Counted from the first letter of the stretch, positions 42,202-52,892 are shown. The stretch: 64,000 bases of DNA from Prochlorococcus sp. AG-347-M18 (GCA_003281165.1 QCCT01000001.1:1-64000), one strand, 5' to 3'. The notes: generated from the sequence alone by a model not told the origin. Numbers and translations: made by a program.

Positions 42202-42942
42202 TTGGCAGGATCTTGGATTTTCTATACGACATTTCCAAAAATACCTTTAATTAATCCCGAATTTAAAAATATTGCACAATTTGCTCCCCTTTTAGGATTT
42301 TTTATTGGAACAATACAGAGTTATATTTTTCTTTTTTTAAGAACAAACTCTTGGTCAATTTATGCATCTACATTAATTTGTTTAGCTTCAGGATATTTAA
42401 TTACTGGTGGATTACACCTTGATGGTTTAATGGATACTTTCGATGGTATTTTTGCGGGTAAAAAGAAGCGTCTTAAAGCCATGAAAGACAGTAAAGTTGG
42501 GTCCTTTGGCGTTCAAGCTTTAGTTTTTATAACTTTAATTCAAATTGCTTGCATTCTGAAAATTCAAAACCTAATAATTTTTGTTTTACCTATATGCTTG
42601 TTTTGGGGTAGATTTTCAAATTTATTTTTTATTGAAAAGTTTAAATATATTAGTTATAAGAAAAAATCTATTAGTCACAAAAAGTTTTGGAATGGATTTA
42701 AAAAAGAATCTCTGATATCCATTATTTTTCTTTTAATTTTCATTGCATACCAATTAGTTTCAATTACATCTCAAGCAATTTTTATTAAATTTTTAATTCT
42801 TATTTTGATGGGTATTTTTCTAAGCTTTTCTATCCCAAACATACTGGGGAATAAAATTGGAGGCTTCAATGGAGATGCCTGCGGTGCAAGTGTTGTACTA
42901 GTTGAAACAACAATGTTGTTTATGCATGCAATTCTTTTATAG
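42202..42942 (+). CDS. cobS: Adenosylcobinamide-GDP ribazoletransferase
   Basis: GYLITGGLHLDGLMDTFDGIFAGKKKRLKAMKDSKVGSFG; TTG start. Confidence 0.95.
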   Translation: MAGSWIFYTTFPKIPLINPEFKNIAQFAPLLGFFIGTIQSYIFLFLRTNSWSIYASTLICLASGYLITGGLHLDGLMDTFDGIFAGKKKRLKAMKDSKVGSFGVQALVFITLIQIACILKIQNLIIFVLPICLFWGRFSNLFFIEKFKYISYKKKSISHKKFWNGFKKESLISIIFLLIFIAYQLVSITSQAIFIKFLILILMGIFLSFSIPNILGNKIGGFNGDACGASVVLVETTMLFMHAILL

Positions 42943-44056
42943 GAAGTTCTAAATAGAAAATATTTTTCTTCTTAAGATTTTTCAAGCTATCAGTATTATC
43001 AATCGAGTTATTTTCCAGCAATCTCAATTCTCCTCCAATTTGTTTTGCTAATTTCCTCGCCAAAAAAAGTCCAACACCAGTGCCGTCCTTCTTCTTAGCG
43101 GCAGATCCTCTAAAACCTTTTTCAAAAATTTTTTCGTTTTCATTCTTGGTTATTTTTTTACCATCATCAAATATACAAAGTCCATTACTCGTAATGGCGA
43201 GTCCAATTTCAGCATCTTTTTGAGCATATTTGAACGCATTTTCTAATAAATTGGCCACAATTTCAGCAATTACAGCATATTTTGCCTTTAATGGCGATAA
43301 ACTCCAATCTGGCCAAAGAGAAGGTTCAGTCCAATTTCTATTCTCTAAATTCGCATTAGCTTTACCCCTTTCTAATATTGGCCTCAATAAACTCTGAACA
43401 GTAATTACCTTTTTATTATCTAAATTTGGTGGTAACAATAATCTTTCCTCTCCAATTTCGAGAGGAAGTTTAATAGTTGAATTTAATTGCGCAAAAGAAT
43501 CCATATATTGATTAATTTGTTTTTGCTCTATTATCATGCGTTCGACTATCACAATGGAGTCATCATCTGAACCAAGTCTTTTTATTAGTAATTTTGCATA
43601 TGTCCTAATAGCAGCCAATGGATTCCTTAATTGATGGATTATGACATTGACCTGATTTTTTAAATAATTGATTTCTTCATTTTTATTTTGACGTTCTAAT
43701 TCGATAGAGACGCATTTAGCTAAAGATATTGAAAGAGCTTTTAATCTAGAATCAAGAGATACTGGCCAATTTCCCCCTTTCAAATCAGTTTCAACCCTAA
43801 GCACACCAAGTAGAATATCGTTTTCTTGAAGCGGGTACCATCTTCTATTAGGCGATGAAACTTTTAGAGAAGGATCATCTTCTACTGATGTAAGTATCCT
43901 ATCAATTTGTGGCCATTGACCAATCATCTCAAAAGATGCTTTAGTTCCTTGCTTAGCTGAAGCAAGATACATTACTAAATTAGTCACTCCCATTGAACAG
44001 CCAAAACTTTCTAACTGTTTTATGATTAATTCTTCAAATTTTTTTGAAAGATTCAT
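42920..44056 (-). CDS. Two-component sensor histidine kinase (soluble)
   Basis: H-box VIIHQLRNPLAAIRTYAKLL; N-box ANLLENAFKYA; G-box DGTGVGLFLARKLA. Confidence 0.93.
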   Translation of the reverse strand: MNLSKKFEELIIKQLESFGCSMGVTNLVMYLASAKQGTKASFEMIGQWPQIDRILTSVEDDPSLKVSSPNRRWYPLQENDILLGVLRVETDLKGGNWPVSLDSRLKALSISLAKCVSIELERQNKNEEINYLKNQVNVIIHQLRNPLAAIRTYAKLLIKRLGSDDDSIVIVERMIIEQKQINQYMDSFAQLNSTIKLPLEIGEERLLLPPNLDNKKVITVQSLLRPILERGKANANLENRNWTEPSLWPDWSLSPLKAKYAVIAEIVANLLENAFKYAQKDAEIGLAITSNGLCIFDDGKKITKNENEKIFEKGFRGSAAKKKDGTGVGLFLARKLAKQIGGELRLLENNSIDNTDSLKNLKKKNIFYLELPIKELHA

Positions 44057-44135
44057 AATTAATAAAATTTTTGGAAATTTTCGAAAAACTTGAAAAAGGG
44101 CTTGTAAAATATGAAAAAAGTATTAAGATATATAA

Positions 44136-44275
44136 AGAGGTCTGACTTTAGCCAGCCTTAAATATGAATATCTAATCATATTTTAAGCTACATCAGGGGT
44201 TGATGGGTCCTCTATGTAATTTGAAGTGAATTTAAAATCACATATAAGATTAGTAAAAATAAATAAGACTAATCT
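44136..44275 (+). ncRNA. Candidate structured RNA / 5' leader of the DUF3155 gene
   Basis: AGAGG(44136-44140)/CCTCT(44209-44213) encloses an imperfect 14-bp hairpin (44154-44189) and hairpin CATCA-GGGGT-TGATG (44191-44205); a separate perfect 8-bp hairpin AGATTAGT/ACTAATCT lies at 44247-44275. Confidence 0.4.
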
Positions 44276-44302
44276 CATTAATAATTTCAGGAGTACCAAT
44301 CA

Positions 44303-44671
44303 ATGTCAAAAAAAAGAAAAAGAATCAGCAGAAGAAGATTGGCAGGCCAAAGAGTAATGGCTCATGTGCCTATTTATCATATCGAAACTGGCAAACATAA
44401 ACCAGTTACAGCAGCAAGAAGATTCATAGCTGAAAATGGTCTCTCTGCGCCTTCAGTTTTCAATGTCAGAAGAAATGAACACACCACCGATAGATTTTTT
44501 TGGGGTGAAAAAGGGTTATTCAGCGCCCAATATGCTGAAGAAAATCATTTTCTATTTCCATCACTAAAAGTTGTAGTTGAAGGAATTGGTGAAGAAAAAA
44601 TATTTGAGGGTTTAGAACTTACTGCAGATGATTGGGAAGAGATTGAAGAATATGAATATGCTTTTGTTTAA
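44303..44671 (+). CDS. DUF3155 family protein
   Basis: KKRKRISRRRLAGQRVMAHVP...HKPVTAARRFIAENG...NEHTTDRFFWGEKGLFSAQYAEENHFLFPSL; AGGAG upstream. Confidence 0.85.
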   Translation: MSKKRKRISRRRLAGQRVMAHVPIYHIETGKHKPVTAARRFIAENGLSAPSVFNVRRNEHTTDRFFWGEKGLFSAQYAEENHFLFPSLKVVVEGIGEEKIFEGLELTADDWEEIEEYEYAFV

Positions 44672-45285
44672 AAAATATTACTTATATTTGAACTTATAAA
44701 ATTAATTAAATTTGAATCAATTTGATGAAATCCATCGAATTCTAATAATTCACAAAACTTAGAAGACTTACTCTTTACCTTTTCATAAATAGTCCTAGAA
44801 GCTTCTATAGGCACAACGTCATCAAATAAACCATGACTAATAATCAATGGCGAGAAATTTTCTCCTGGGCCCCAGTTGGGGTGTGGATACCCACTACAAG
44901 CAACAATTAATCCAAAATTTAACTTAAATCCCGCATCAATTGCCATTGCCGCCCCCTGAGAGAACCCCAACAAAATTGTTTTTCTTAGTGGAATCTGATC
45001 AGTATCAAATTTTTTTAATGTAACTAAAAGTTTATTTACTTCAACCTTAGCTCCATCCCAATCATGTGGATATAGTCCATACCACTGTCTTCCCTGACCA
45101 CTTGGATGTAATCCAGGAGCCCTCAAAGAAATTACCTCAAAATCAAGATTTATTTTTTCAGTTATCTCCTTTCCAAATGTTAAAAGGTCATCTGAATCAG
45201 CTCCCCAACCGTGCATCAAAATAATTCTATGAGTTGCAGTTTGAGAGCTAATCGAGACAAATTCATGATAGATAGCATATTTCAT
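44668..45285 (-). CDS. Alpha/beta hydrolase (phospholipase/carboxylesterase-like)
   Basis: IILMHGWGADSDDLL; ILLGFSQGAAMAIDAGF. Confidence 0.92.
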   Translation of the reverse strand: MKYAIYHEFVSISSQTATHRIILMHGWGADSDDLLTFGKEITEKINLDFEVISLRAPGLHPSGQGRQWYGLYPHDWDGAKVEVNKLLVTLKKFDTDQIPLRKTILLGFSQGAAMAIDAGFKLNFGLIVACSGYPHPNWGPGENFSPLIISHGLFDDVVPIEASRTIYEKVKSKSSKFCELLEFDGFHQIDSNLINFISSNISNIF

Positions 45286-45318
45286 GTTTATATTCTTAAG
45301 TAAGTAAACTTTCCCATA

Positions 45319-46872
45319 ATGTCTCCATTAGCTTTAGTAAGTGTCTCTGATAAAAAAAATATAATCTCATTTTGTAAGGAATTAGTAGAGCAATTTAATT
45401 ATAAAATTCTATCAAGTGGGGGAACTGCCAAACATCTTCTAGAGGCTCAAATTCCAGTTATTAAAGTTGCTGATTTTACTAATTCTCCAGAAATTCTTGG
45501 AGGAAGAGTTAAAACTTTACATCCAAAAATACACGGGGGAATATTAGCTAAGAGAACTGATGAGGAACATAAAAAAGATATAGAAGCTAACAATCTTGAG
45601 TTAATTGACTTAGTAGTTGTAAATTTATATCCTTTTAAAAAAACTATAGATCAGGGAGCTAAATGGGAAGATGCTATTGAAAATATCGATATCGGAGGGC
45701 CATCTATGATTCGTTCTGCAGCTAAAAATCATAAAGATGTTTCCGTTTTAGTAGATCCTAGTCAGTATCAAAATTTTCTTGAAGAAAGTAAAAAAGGTGA
45801 GTTGAAAGATTCATATAAAGCAAAATTAGCCCTTGAAGCTTTTCAACATACAGCAGACTACGACACTGCAATATCTAATTGGATAAGCAAAGAAAGAGAT
45901 TTACAATCTTCCAAATATATTGAATCTTATCCACTAATCAAAACCTTAAGATATGGGGAGAATCCACATCAAAAAGCTTTCTGGTATGGTTTAAGTAACA
46001 TTGGATGGAACTCAGCAGAACAATTACAAGGAAAAGAATTAAGTTATAACAATCTATTAGATCTAGAGTCGGCACTTTCAACAGTTTTAGAATTTGGCTA
46101 TAGAGAAAAAGATGAACTTACAACTGATATGTTTGCCTCTGTTATTTTAAAACATAATAATCCTTGTGGTGCATCTATAAGTAATTCAGCCTCTAAAGCA
46201 TTTTTGAATGCTTTGGAATGCGACTCTGTTAGTGCATTTGGAGGAATAGTTGCTTTTAATTCAAATGTTGATAGTGAGACCGCAATTCATCTCAAAGAGA
46301 TTTTCTTGGAGTGTGTCGTCGCTCCATCTTTTGATGAGGAAGCTCTAGAAATTTTAAAAGTTAAAAAGAATTTAAGAATTTTAAAATTTTCAAAAGATCA
46401 ACTTCCAAAAAAGAATCAAAATTCCACTAAATCAATAATGGGAGGATTACTAGTTCAAGATACCGACGATAGTAAAGAAAAAACTGGAAATTGGATTTCA
46501 GTAACTAATAAAAATCCTAGTAATCAAATTAACTTAGATCTAAATTTTGCATGGAAAATTTGTAAACACGTGAAATCTAATGCCATCGTTATTGCAAAAG
46601 ACCAAAAAACTATTGGCATTGGAGCTGGACAAATGAATAGGGTTGGAGCAGCAAAAATTGCTTTAAAAGCAGCTGGAGGTTTAAGTTCTGATGCTGTCTT
46701 GGCCAGCGATGGGTTTTTCCCATTTGCAGATACTGTAGAATTAGCAAATGAATATGGAATAAAAGCTATTATTCAACCTGGAGGAAGTCTAAGAGACCAA
46801 GAAAGTATTGATATGTGTAATTTAAAAGGAATCTCTATGGTATTTACTCAAAAAAGGCACTTTTTACATTAA
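45319..46872 (+). CDS. purH: Bifunctional AICAR formyltransferase/IMP cyclohydrolase
   Basis: LVSVSDKKNIISFCKEL; GGRVKTLHPKIHGGILA; RYGENPHQKAFWY; QPGGSLRDQESIDMCN. Confidence 0.98.
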   Translation: MSPLALVSVSDKKNIISFCKELVEQFNYKILSSGGTAKHLLEAQIPVIKVADFTNSPEILGGRVKTLHPKIHGGILAKRTDEEHKKDIEANNLELIDLVVVNLYPFKKTIDQGAKWEDAIENIDIGGPSMIRSAAKNHKDVSVLVDPSQYQNFLEESKKGELKDSYKAKLALEAFQHTADYDTAISNWISKERDLQSSKYIESYPLIKTLRYGENPHQKAFWYGLSNIGWNSAEQLQGKELSYNNLLDLESALSTVLEFGYREKDELTTDMFASVILKHNNPCGASISNSASKAFLNALECDSVSAFGGIVAFNSNVDSETAIHLKEIFLECVVAPSFDEEALEILKVKKNLRILKFSKDQLPKKNQNSTKSIMGGLLVQDTDDSKEKTGNWISVTNKNPSNQINLDLNFAWKICKHVKSNAIVIAKDQKTIGIGAGQMNRVGAAKIALKAAGGLSSDAVLASDGFFPFADTVELANEYGIKAIIQPGGSLRDQESIDMCNLKGISMVFTQKRHFLH

Positions 46873-46873
46873 A

Positions 46874-47434
46874 TTATGTTGATTTTGGATAGTATGTAAT
46901 CTTGTTAGTTTTTCTGAATAAAGATAGCCTGCCTGGACCTGCGCATAGAAAATATAGAGAAATAGCACCATATATAAAAGATAATTCGAAAGCATAATTA
47001 TGACCTTCAACCACTGCCAGTGGAAAACCTTCTAGTCCAGTATCAAGGAGATGAAAATAAACTGCAAATGCCATTGTGGAGAACAGACCAAGAGAAGAAA
47101 GCCTCGCAAAAATCCCTAAAGCCAATCCAACTGGGCAAACCAGTTGAGTAATTGCGGCTCCAAAAGTCCAAATAACAGGATCACCAGGCAAAAATGGGAA
47201 ATACTTACCAACTACAAACTCTGCAAAACCCTGGGGATCCTGAAGTTTTTCTAGGCCATGATGAATCATCAAAGCACAAAAACCTATTCTTAAAACAAAA
47301 ATCGATAGTTCACCAAGGATATTTACTTCTGACCCTGAAGATGAATTAGCAACTACAACTTCAACTTTTTGGGGCGCTTTAGTTCTACTCATACTTGCAG
47401 TTTGAACCTGATTAGTTTGTGCTTTGTCTTCCAT
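46874..47434 (-). CDS. DoxX family membrane protein
   Basis: FVLRIGFCALMIHHGLEKLQDPQGFAEFVVGKYFPFLPG with TM segments. Confidence 0.88.
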   Translation of the reverse strand: MEDKAQTNQVQTASMSRTKAPQKVEVVVANSSSGSEVNILGELSIFVLRIGFCALMIHHGLEKLQDPQGFAEFVVGKYFPFLPGDPVIWTFGAAITQLVCPVGLALGIFARLSSLGLFSTMAFAVYFHLLDTGLEGFPLAVVEGHNYAFELSFIYGAISLYFLCAGPGRLSLFRKTNKITYYPKST

Positions 47435-47537
47435 ACTTCATTAATTTTTCATTATTCTAGTTAATAAAGTAGATCTTTTGGAATTATCTGACTAATAAAT
47501 TAAAAAAACTAAGCAAATTTATAAATGAATAACAAAT

Positions 47538-48734
47538 TCAGGAAGCAATATCAATTAACTTTTCAATAACATCTGCAACAACCTTATCAGGAGTGGATGC
47601 CCCAGAGGTAATTCCAACACTAATTTTTCCATTAGGTAGAAAATTATTTTTAAGTTGTAATTCTGATCCTAATGGTTTATGAAATATTGAGTTTTCTTTT
47701 ACTGATATCCTCTCTGGCGTATCAATGTGAAAAGAAGAAATATTTTTATTAATTGCTATTTCTTGTAGGTGAGTAGTATTAGAAGAATTGAAGCCTCCAA
47801 TAACTACTAAAATATCTAGGTCTTCATCAACCAAAGAGAACATTGCATCTTGCCTTTCTTCTGTTGCATCACAAATAGTATTAAAAGCTAAAAAGTGACT
47901 ATTTAAGTTTTCTGGTCCAAATTTCTTTAACATCGTCCTTTCAAAAACCTTTCCAATTTCCTCAGTCTCGCTCTTAAGCATAGTTGTCTGATTTGCAACT
48001 CCCACTCTATCTAAATCTTTATCAGGATCAAATCCATTAGAACAAGCTTTAGCAAATTTGTTCATAAACTCATTTCTATTACCTCTCCCCAGAATATATT
48101 CAGAAACATAGTTTGCTTCTTCTAGATCTAGTACAACTAAATATTTACCCGCGAATGAACTTGTAGCGAGAGTCTCTTCATGTTTAAATTTTCCGTGAAT
48201 AATAGATGTGAAAACATGTTTTTTATGTTTTTCAACTGTATGCCAAACCTTAGAAACCCATGGACAAGTTGTGTCAATGATATGACAACCTTTCTCATGC
48301 AAGAGTTTCATTTCTTGTACAGTAGCTCCGAAAGCAGGGAGTATCACAACATCCCCATTAGAAACTAAAGAAAAATCTTTAATTCCATTTTTAGCTGAGA
48401 TGAATTTTACATTCATTTGTCTTAAATGATCATTAACCGAGGGATTATGAATTATTTCGTTTGTTATCCAAATGTTCTCATTCGGGTAATGTCTTCTAGT
48501 TTCATAAGCCATTGCAACAGCTCGTTCAACTCCCCAACAGAAACCGAAAGCTTGAGCCAACTTAATATTTAGTCTGCCTTTAGTGTAAGTAAAATTATTA
48601 TCTCTAATAGAACTTATCAAATCACTTTGATAAGCTTCTTCTAACGCTTGAGCTCTTTTTGTTGGAGAATCGAAACCCCTTCTATTATATCTATCAGAAT
48701 GATGAAGGGATCGTCTAAAAGCTTGAGTATCCAT
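47538..48734 (-). CDS. ispH: 4-hydroxy-3-methylbut-2-enyl diphosphate reductase
   Basis: [66 protein letters not shown]. Confidence 0.98.
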   Translation of the reverse strand: MDTQAFRRSLHHSDRYNRRGFDSPTKRAQALEEAYQSDLISSIRDNNFTYTKGRLNIKLAQAFGFCWGVERAVAMAYETRRHYPNENIWITNEIIHNPSVNDHLRQMNVKFISAKNGIKDFSLVSNGDVVILPAFGATVQEMKLLHEKGCHIIDTTCPWVSKVWHTVEKHKKHVFTSIIHGKFKHEETLATSSFAGKYLVVLDLEEANYVSEYILGRGNRNEFMNKFAKACSNGFDPDKDLDRVGVANQTTMLKSETEEIGKVFERTMLKKFGPENLNSHFLAFNTICDATEERQDAMFSLVDEDLDILVVIGGFNSSNTTHLQEIAINKNISSFHIDTPERISVKENSIFHKPLGSELQLKNNFLPNGKISVGITSGASTPDKVVADVIEKLIDIAS

Positions 48735-48769
48735 TTTCTTATATTACAACGTTTTAAATAATTTTTCGT

Positions 48770-48804
48770 AAAAAAAAAGAAACCTGACATAAGTCAGGTT
48801 TCTT
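48770..48804 (-). terminator. Rho-independent terminator for amt1
   Basis: Perfect 12-bp stem AAGAAACCTGAC-ATAA-GTCAGGTTTCTT (48777-48804) followed by a T-run on the minus strand. Confidence 0.88.
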
Positions 48805-48823
48805 AAATTAATTTTTAGTTAGA

Positions 48824-50284
48824 TTATTTAGCAGATGCAAAGTCTGGATATGCTTCCATTCCATGCTCTCCTATATCTAAGCCCTGAGTCTCTTCCTCTT
48901 CAGATACTCGGATTCCGCCGAATAATCCTCCAATTACAGACCAAGCAATCCAGCAAGTAACTAGTGTCCAAATAGCATAAGCTGCGGCACCAAGAGCTTG
49001 AACTAGAAGAAGGGTAATACCTCCGCCGTTGAACAATCCCATACCTGCTCCATCACCTTGTACAGCTGTACCCCAAAGACCGATAACAACAGTACCCCAT
49101 ACACCACAAACTCCGTGAACAGAGAATGCACCTACAGGATCATCGATCTCAGCGGCATCAAGTGCTGCAACAGAAAATACAACGATTATTCCACCCACTA
49201 GTCCTGCGAACCAGGCTCCAGCAAGAGTCATATCACCACAACCAGCAGTGATACTAACCAAACCAGCAAGGATTCCGTTAATTATCATTGTAAGATCAGG
49301 CTTACCAGAAGTTAATGTTGAAACAATAGTTGCACCAATAGCTCCGGCTGCTGCTGCCAAAGTAGTTGTTACAGCAACATATGGAACCCATTGATCCATA
49401 GCAAGTTGAGAACCGGGGTTAAATCCATACCAACCTATCCATAGGACTAATGCACCTAGAGTAGCTATAGCCATATTGTGTCCTGGCATAGCTTGTGGTT
49501 TCCCATCAGAGTATTTGCCAATTCTTGGTCCAAGAAGCATAGCTCCTACAAGACCCGCCCATGCTCCAACTGAGTGAACAATTGAAGAACCAGCGAAGTC
49601 AACAAAACCTAAAGAATCAAGCCAACCTCCATTCCATTTCCAGCTACCAGCAATTGGATATATAAATGCAGTTAATACAACAGCAAAAACAACAAATTCT
49701 CCAAATTTAACTCTTTCAGCAACAAGACCGGAAACGATAGTTGCTGCAGTTCCTGCGAATGCAGACTGGAACAAGAAATCAACAGTTGGGACTAATCCAG
49801 CATCAGTAACCATATCAGCGGTGACTGTTGGATCAAAGAATAAGCCTCCAAAATAAAGCCATCCGTCAGCTACACTACCTCCGTACATTAATGAATAGCC
49901 GATAAACCAATAAGAGGTTACAGCTAGAGCAAATACGAATAGGTTTTTAGCAAGGATGTTTACTGCGTTCTTAGAACGACACATACCTGCCTCAACCATA
50001 GCGAAACCAGCGTTCATGAAGATCACCAAAATAGTAGCGATCAAAAGCCATAAATTGTTAGCAAGAAAAGCTGCATTCAACTCAGGTAAATCAGCTGCAT
50101 GAGCTGAAAGATTAAAAATACCTAAACCAAACAAAGCTAAAGGAACAGTTGCAAGCCACAACATAGAGCGGTTTGAACTAAATCCTCGAATACTCCTCAA
50201 AAGGAGCATAGGTCCATTAACAAGACTTGCATCTTGTAATTTGGACCTAGAGCGCCTTTGAGGCGTTTGCAAAGCAGTGGTCAT
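48824..50284 (-). CDS. amt1: Ammonium transporter
   Basis: FMNAGFAMVEAGMCRSKNAVNILAKN; GSSIVHSVGAWAGLVGAMLLGPR; FSVHGVCGVWGTVVIGLWG. Confidence 0.98.
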   Translation of the reverse strand: MTTALQTPQRRSRSKLQDASLVNGPMLLLRSIRGFSSNRSMLWLATVPLALFGLGIFNLSAHAADLPELNAAFLANNLWLLIATILVIFMNAGFAMVEAGMCRSKNAVNILAKNLFVFALAVTSYWFIGYSLMYGGSVADGWLYFGGLFFDPTVTADMVTDAGLVPTVDFLFQSAFAGTAATIVSGLVAERVKFGEFVVFAVVLTAFIYPIAGSWKWNGGWLDSLGFVDFAGSSIVHSVGAWAGLVGAMLLGPRIGKYSDGKPQAMPGHNMAIATLGALVLWIGWYGFNPGSQLAMDQWVPYVAVTTTLAAAAGAIGATIVSTLTSGKPDLTMIINGILAGLVSITAGCGDMTLAGAWFAGLVGGIIVVFSVAALDAAEIDDPVGAFSVHGVCGVWGTVVIGLWGTAVQGDGAGMGLFNGGGITLLLVQALGAAAYAIWTLVTCWIAWSVIGGLFGGIRVSEEEETQGLDIGEHGMEAYPDFASAK

Positions 50285-50338
50285 AAAAAAAAATTAGATC
50301 TGCAAAAAAACAGTTTGTGCTGTTTCCTTTCAAATTTA

Positions 50339-50381
50339 AATTTATTCAAAAAACTTATTAGTGTCTAGTAGTCGTTGTTAC
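50339..50381 (-). promoter_or_regulatory. NtcA-dependent promoter of amt1 (NtcA box 50368-50381 plus -10 at 50339-50344)
   Basis: GTA-N8-TAC (GTAGTCGTTGTTAC) and TAAATT (TAN3T) on the minus strand, 23 nt from the box. Confidence 0.8.
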
Positions 50382-50452
50382 TATTTTTATAGTTGCATCT
50401 TAAAAATATATCTGTTAAATTTAAAAATTTTTTTTTTTCAAATTTCAAATTA

Positions 50453-51205
50453 TCAAGATTTTATTTTTTTCAAAGGTTTAATTCCTTTCCATGATACGTG
50501 GTCTTTATGAAATTCGAAGGAACATGGGATAGTTATCATTCCTGCAGTTAAAGATTCTCTAAAAAGATTGCCGTATAAGGGATCTGCATCATCTCCAGGT
50601 GCAAAAAAACAAGCATCTTTTCTCGTAATACAAAGTACTAAAACACTTTTACTTTCAGGAATTAATTCTTTTAATTCAATGAGGTGTTTTTGGCCTCTTT
50701 TCGTTACTGTATCTGGGAATAGAGCTACATTTTCTTTAATCCAAGTCGTATTTTTAACCTCTATGTAAATGTTACGTTTATCAGGATTTGAAGATTTTGG
50801 GGTTAAAAAAAAGTCAATTCTGCTTTTTTTATCTTTTCCATAGGGAACTTCAGATTTGATTGTCTCTATTTCACCTATTGTTTCTATTAGCAGATTTTTC
50901 TCAATAACCTTTTTGATTAACTTATTTGCAAATAGAGTATTAATACCTACCCAAACCTCCTCATTTTTTGCATTAAAAACACATATCTGTTCCCATGTAA
51001 AAGGTAATTTTCTTTTTAGAGAAGAGGAAACACTTATTCTTACTTTTGCTCCCTCACTCAAAAGTCCTTTCATTGGGCCAGTGTTAGCACAATGAGCAGT
51101 TACTACCTCTCCACTCTCTAATTCAATATCTGCAAGAAACCTTTTATACCTCTTAATTAAAACCCCTTCAATTAATGGATCAAAATCAATTAACCGATCA
51201 TTCAT
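50453..51205 (-). CDS. sfsA: SfsA family DNA/RNA nuclease-like protein
   Basis: [54 protein letters not shown]. Confidence 0.95.
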   Translation of the reverse strand: MNDRLIDFDPLIEGVLIKRYKRFLADIELESGEVVTAHCANTGPMKGLLSEGAKVRISVSSSLKRKLPFTWEQICVFNAKNEEVWVGINTLFANKLIKKVIEKNLLIETIGEIETIKSEVPYGKDKKSRIDFFLTPKSSNPDKRNIYIEVKNTTWIKENVALFPDTVTKRGQKHLIELKELIPESKSVLVLCITRKDACFFAPGDDADPLYGNLFRESLTAGMITIPCSFEFHKDHVSWKGIKPLKKIKS

Positions 51206-51236
51206 AAATATGTCGTTAGTTAGAAATCAAATATAA

Positions 51237-52892
51237 TTGAAACTTAAACTTATTGAAAAATTTAGACGATTCCTAATGCATTCATTTTTAAAAAATAATG
51301 TTTTTTCAATTTCGTTTGGTACTAGTCTAAGTAAATTAGCTGGATGTATAAGACAAATATTTATAGCTGCTGCTTTTGGGGTTGGTGTAACTTACGACGC
51401 GTTTAATTATGCATATATAATTCCTGGTTTTTTGCTAATAATCATTGGGGGTATTAATGGTCCCTTGCATAACGCAATCGTTGCAGTTTTAACTCCGCTT
51501 AACAAAAAAAATGGAGGGATAGTTTTAACTCAAGTAAGCATAAAACTTTCAATATTATTAATAATTTTAGCCATATTGATTTACTCGAATTCCAGTTTAT
51601 TTATTGATTTATTGGCCCCAAATTTAAGTTACGAAGCAAAATCTATTGCCACTTACCAATTACAAATACTTACACCTTGCATCCCTTTATCCGGCTTCAT
51701 AGGTTTAAGCTTTGGAGCCTTAAATTCCCAAAGAAAATTCTTTTTATCAAGTATAAGTCCTGCAATAACAAGCTTAACTATTATTTTTTTTATTTTATTT
51801 AGTTGGATTTTCAACCAAGAAAATACATCTTCCAATTTCTTTACTTATACGGGATTACTTGCATTTGCAACTTTGACAGGCACTTTAATTCAGTTTGTTG
51901 TTCAAATTTGGGAAATAAATAAAATTGGTCTCTTGAGATTAGAGTCAACCTTCAATTTATTTAAAGATGAAGAGAGGAGAATTTTCAAACTAATTATTCC
52001 AGCATCTATCTCATCAGGTTTAAGTCAAATTAATGTTTTTATCGATATGTTTTTCGCTTCAAGTTTTCAAGGCGCAGCATCTGGACTAGCTTACGGAAAC
52101 TTTATTATACAAGCCCCCTTAGGCATATTATCTAACTCCTTGATTCTGCCATTACTTCCAAAATTTTCTAAATTAAGAAGTGAAAAAGACAAAAGAGGTC
52201 TCCAAAAAAAATTGATATCTGGGGTAGAGTACTGTTTTTTGACAGCTATTTTTTTAACCGGATTTTTCATAACATTCAATAATCAAATAGTACAATTAGT
52301 TTTTCAAAGAGGATCTTTTGATTATTCAGCAACTTTAAAAGTAAAAAATATATTAATTGCTTATGCAGTTGGCATACCATTTTATCTTTATAGAGATTTA
52401 TTAGTAAGAACTTATTATTCAATAGAAAAAACAAACTTCCCTTTTAAGTCTTCATTTGCAGGGATAATATTTAATATTTTTTTTGATTGGTTTTTAATTG
52501 GTGCCCCAATTAAGAATTTTGGGAATCTTTCTCCATATAATTTTGGAGTTGTGGGAATAATTTTATCTTCAGTAATAGTCAACCTTATAGTCTGTATTTT
52601 GCTTTCTTTTAATCTGCGAAATGAAGATATACATTTGCCTAACTTGGATTTATTGAGGAAAATTAGCCTCATGTCATTAGCAGCATTTATAGACAGCACA
52701 ATTTGTTTTACTATTCTTCAAACAACGAATAACTTCAATTCAAATCTCACAGAATTTTTATTATTAATATTTGGAACTCTAACTTTTTTTGTGATTTATT
52801 TTTTACTTACAAAATGCTTGAAAGTAAATAAATTTAAAGTTTCAAAAAAAGAGATTAAGTTTTTAAAAAAAACTTTCCAAAATCTCTTCTAA
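51237..52892 (+). CDS. murJ: MurJ/MviN lipid II flippase
   Basis: GTSLSKLAGCIRQIFIAAAFGVGVTYDAFNYAYIIPGFL; QAPLGILSNSLILPLLPKFSKL; TTG start. Confidence 0.95.
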   Translation: MKLKLIEKFRRFLMHSFLKNNVFSISFGTSLSKLAGCIRQIFIAAAFGVGVTYDAFNYAYIIPGFLLIIIGGINGPLHNAIVAVLTPLNKKNGGIVLTQVSIKLSILLIILAILIYSNSSLFIDLLAPNLSYEAKSIATYQLQILTPCIPLSGFIGLSFGALNSQRKFFLSSISPAITSLTIIFFILFSWIFNQENTSSNFFTYTGLLAFATLTGTLIQFVVQIWEINKIGLLRLESTFNLFKDEERRIFKLIIPASISSGLSQINVFIDMFFASSFQGAASGLAYGNFIIQAPLGILSNSLILPLLPKFSKLRSEKDKRGLQKKLISGVEYCFLTAIFLTGFFITFNNQIVQLVFQRGSFDYSATLKVKNILIAYAVGIPFYLYRDLLVRTYYSIEKTNFPFKSSFAGIIFNIFFDWFLIGAPIKNFGNLSPYNFGVVGIILSSVIVNLIVCILLSFNLRNEDIHLPNLDLLRKISLMSLAAFIDSTICFTILQTTNNFNSNLTEFLLLIFGTLTFFVIYFLLTKCLKVNKFKVSKKEIKFLKKTFQNLF

